A stretch of 16,942 nt of DNA from an uncultured Collinsella sp. (GTDB taxonomy: Bacteria; Actinomycetota; Coriobacteriia; Coriobacteriales; Coriobacteriaceae). The notes beneath the pieces were generated by a model. The model ran no database searches. It was not told where the DNA came from and saw only the letters and a list, made by a program, of their open reading frames with translations. Below are positions 14,915-16,942 of the stretch, piece by piece (position 1 is the first letter of the stretch; each line of letters begins with the position of its first letter). Both the position numbers and the translations under genes were made by a program. The stretch lies in assembly GCA_958439425.1 (NCBI GenBank), contig CAUBVH010000025.1, positions 1-16,942 on the forward strand, written 5' to 3'.

Positions 14915-15151
14915 CTAGTGGTTATGCGGGCAGTTGGCGCAGCAGCCGCTTGTGGCGCTGGTGCTGGAGCCGCCGCTGCGCTGGTCGGTGTTGTAGAAGC
15001 CGCTGCCCTCAAACTTGATGCCGCTGGCCGAGAACGTCTTGGCGGCCGGAGCGCCGCAGTTAGGGCACACGACCTCGGGGGTCTCGGACATGGGATGCTC
15101 AACCTCAAACACGTTGCCGCAGCTCGAGCACTTGTAATCGTAGCGCGCCAT
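14915..15151 (-). CDS. FmdB-family zinc-ribbon protein
   Basis: Small protein of 78 residues starting MARYDYKCSSCGNVFEV, typical of the FmdB putative regulatory family, whose molecular function is not firmly established. The zinc ribbon is formed by Cys8, Cys11, Cys29 and Cys32. The C terminus ends in SGCCANCPHNH, adding Cys70, Cys71, Cys74, His76 and His78, which could bind a second metal ion; the middle is Gly/Ser-rich. AAAAGGAAG precedes the ATG by four bases. It lies downstream of the glucanotransferase gene but is separated from it by a probable terminator, so it may have its own promoter, which I could not place. Confidence 0.9.
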   Translation of the reverse strand: MARYDYKCSSCGNVFEVEHPMSETPEVVCPNCGAPAAKTFSASGIKFEGSGFYNTDQRSGGSSTSATSGCCANCPHNH

Positions 15152-15173
15152 AATACTTCCTTTTCAGCACAAA

Positions 15174-15195
15174 GCGGGCAGATTGCTCTGCCCGC
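15174..15195 (-). terminator. Probable terminator of the amylase/glucanotransferase gene
   Basis: An eight-bp stem, GCGGGCAG (15174-15181) and CTGCCCGC (15188-15195), has a six-base loop. On the minus strand it is followed by TTTGTG, a short T-tract. It begins 44 bases after the stop codon. A five-T run precedes the stem on that strand. Confidence 0.7.
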
Positions 15196-15239
15196 AAAAA
15201 TTCAAACGTCTGTAACTGTACCCTATATCGGGCGTTTTA

Positions 15240-16942
15240 TCACGCTTCGCCCCAGAATCTATGCGTGTTGCGCAGGAGCTGTGCGGTTTTGCCCTCAGCG
15301 GCCGCAACGTCGGCCTCGTCAGCCTGCCAGGTCCAGTTGCCCGTGGCCACGCCCGGTACGTTCATGCGCGTGTCGTCGCCAAGCCCCAGCACGTCCTGCA
15401 GCGGCATCATCACCAGGGGAGCGTCGCTTGTCAGGGCGTTGCCCATGAGCTCGCTTGCCAATGCAATGCCGCTTGGTTCGTCGCCACCCGCAAAGGAGCG
15501 CGTGCACCAGCCGGCAAGCGTCGAGGTGTCGTGCGTCGAGGTGTACAGGATCTTGCCCGGTGTGGGATGAATTCCGCAGCGAACGTCGTAGTCGCTAAAC
15601 TCCAGCACGTCCATGCCGGGGAAGCCGCAGGTCGAGGCCATCGCACGAACGCCAGGTGTCAGATAGCCCAGGTCCTCGGCGATAAAGTTGAGCGGCCCCA
15701 GCTCGTCATAGGCGGTCTGGAACAGGTCCTTGCCCGGGCCTGCCAGCCAACGCCCGTCGGCGCAGGCCTTACCCGCGGGAATGCTAAAGTAGCTGTGGAA
15801 GCCCAGAAAGTGATCCAGGCGCACGCGGTCGTAGAGCGAAAACGCACGACGCAGACGATCCATCCACCAGTTATAGCCGTTCTGCTTCATGTGGTCCCAG
15901 CGGAACGTTGGGTTGCCCCACACCTGGCCCTCGGGCGCAAAGTTATCGGGCGGCGCACCGGAGATCTCGATTGCCTTACCGGTATCGGACAGCCAGAAGT
16001 TCTCGGGTTCGCTCCACGCATCTGCCGAATCGTCGGACACGTACATAGGAATATCGCCGATGACCTCGATGCCCTTCTTGTGTGCATAGTTCATGAGCTC
16101 GCACCAGGCCAGGTCAAAGCGGTACTGCATGTAAGCCTGCAGCTCTGCCTCGTCGTGGAAACGCTTGTCGTCAATCAGTTGCTCGTTGTAGCGCGCGACA
16201 TCGGCCGGCCAATCGTGGCGCGACTCGCCCTCAAAGTATTTCTTGACGGCCATGTAGACGCAGTACTTCTCGAGCCAATCGGCATTGCGATGTTTAAACG
16301 CGGTGTACAGCGGATCGGCATCCTCGCCGCCACGGGCCTTCCAAGTTTCAAAGTCGGCCGCCAGCTCCTCGTGGCTTTCGGGCAGCAGGTCGATATTGCC
16401 TGCAAAGGCCGAAGGACCGGCGTAAGGGGAGCGAAAGAAGTCCGTCGGGTTGACAGGCAGGACCTGCCAGTAGCGCATGCCCATAGCGGCCATATGGTCG
16501 ATAAAACGACGCGTGGGCGCGCCGATCGTGCCGGGCTTACCGTCGTCGGTCGGCACCGATGTGATATGGCACACAACGCCCGCACCGTGATCGAGCGGCT
16601 CCTGCAGACGCTGCTCGGCGTGGTGATAGATGATCGACGATCCCAGCGGATACAGGTCGAGCGTGACGGTGCCATTGTGAATCTCGCACTCGTGACCGCT
16701 AATCACATCGCTCGCACATTCGTCGAGCGCCGGAATCGTCACGCGGTGTGAATTGCGCAGGCTGCGGTTGATGATAACCGTCGCGGCCTCGCCATCCTTG
16801 CCTGTGCGGTTGTATGCCAGCACCTCGTCGTTGAGCGCGAAGGCCTTGATCTCGCCGTCGATCATAAACGGCAGTGCGCGGCGTACGGCGGAGGCGTTTT
16901 TGACAATAGCCAGCGTGTCGAAGTCGTGCAGTTGGTCCTTGG
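15240..16942 (-). CDS. malQ: Fused alpha-amylase (GH13)/4-alpha-glucanotransferase (GH77), 5' part beyond window
   Basis: Transfers or hydrolyses alpha-1,4-glucan segments in maltodextrin or glycogen metabolism. The reading frame is open to base 16942, so the N terminus is missing. The first visible residues (ASAVRRALPFMIDGEIKAF...LAYNRT) look like the end of a GH13 amylase domain with its C-terminal beta-sandwich. From about 16620 leftwards the protein is a complete GH77 domain: HITSVPTD, WQVLPVNPTDFFRSPY, GDIPMYVSDDSADAW, nucleophile Asp in RVRLDHF (codon 15813-15815), acid/base Glu in IAEDLG (15675-15677) and Asp in STHDTST (15528-15530). The methionine near 16865 lies inside the amylase part and is not the start. 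Bifunctional debranching GlgX/4-alpha-glucanotransferase proteins are known in gut Firmicutes and Coriobacteria. The GH13 subtype cannot be judged here. Confidence 0.9.
   Translation of the reverse strand, partial: KDQLHDFDTLAIVKNASAVRRALPFMIDGEIKAFALNDEVLAYNRTGKDGEAATVIINRSLRNSHRVTIPALDECASDVISGHECEIHNGTVTLDLYPLGSSIIYHHAEQRLQEPLDHGAGVVCHITSVPTDDGKPGTIGAPTRRFIDHMAAMGMRYWQVLPVNPTDFFRSPYAGPSAFAGNIDLLPESHEELAADFETWKARGGEDADPLYTAFKHRNADWLEKYCVYMAVKKYFEGESRHDWPADVARYNEQLIDDKRFHDEAELQAYMQYRFDLAWCELMNYAHKKGIEVIGDIPMYVSDDSADAWSEPENFWLSDTGKAIEISGAPPDNFAPEGQVWGNPTFRWDHMKQNGYNWWMDRLRRAFSLYDRVRLDHFLGFHSYFSIPAGKACADGRWLAGPGKDLFQTAYDELGPLNFIAEDLGYLTPGVRAMASTCGFPGMDVLEFSDYDVRCGIHPTPGKILYTSTHDTSTLAGWCTRSFAGGDEPSGIALASELMGNALTSDAPLVMMPLQDVLGLGDDTRMNVPGVATGNWTWQADEADVAAAEGKTAQLLRNTHRFWGEA

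Noticed and set aside
16865..16942. Start of a stand-alone malQ at the methionine near 16865
   Set aside because: The frame continues open to the window edge and the residues before this methionine fit the end of an amylase domain, so it is internal.

Overview
The window looks like the chromosome of a high-GC actinobacterium. The fused GH13–GH77 glycan enzyme, the fused single-chain serine dehydratase and the general protein character fit class Coriobacteriia, most likely a Collinsella-like gut commensal. That assignment rests on recognising protein families, not on a database search. All complete genes are housekeeping or envelope genes. I see no phage, plasmid, insertion sequence, CRISPR array or tRNA/rRNA gene.

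Layout. On the minus strand (1-7151), in transcription order from right to left: metK (S-adenosylmethionine synthetase), sdaA (iron-sulfur L-serine dehydratase), a membrane-anchored L,D-transpeptidase, a MacA-like efflux adaptor, and a MacB/LolD-type ABC ATPase cut by the left edge. The adaptor and ATPase genes overlap by one base and form one export unit. On the plus strand (7439-14773): gltX, then the well-known bacterial cluster priA-def-fmt-rsmB (replication restart, N-terminal deformylation, initiator tRNA formylation, 16S rRNA methylation). On the minus strand again (14915-16942): a small FmdB-family zinc-ribbon protein and the 3' part of a fused amylase/4-alpha-glucanotransferase that runs off the right edge.

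The least ordinary part is between the genes. Five of the gaps contain a long, nearly perfect inverted repeat (arms about 19-33 bp, or 26 bp plus an inner hairpin) in addition to ordinary intrinsic terminators. Arm sequences differ from gap to gap, but the architecture recurs. Two loci share a TGGGACA/TGTCCCA heptamer, and a third carries the related GGGGACAGACTTAAATGA. The copy between metK and gltX has two alternative left arms competing for one right arm. These look like dispersed palindromic (REP/BIME- or MITE-like) elements or regulatory hairpins rather than terminators.

Other points: an exact clamp-binding-like QLSLF peptide at the N terminus of PriA; a cysteine-rich tail on the serine dehydratase that could occupy its own active site; an atypical SAM-binding motif I in RsmB; a strongly T/G-skewed stretch covering the fmt leader and 5' half; and a 16-nt motif shared by the regions upstream of metK and sdaA.
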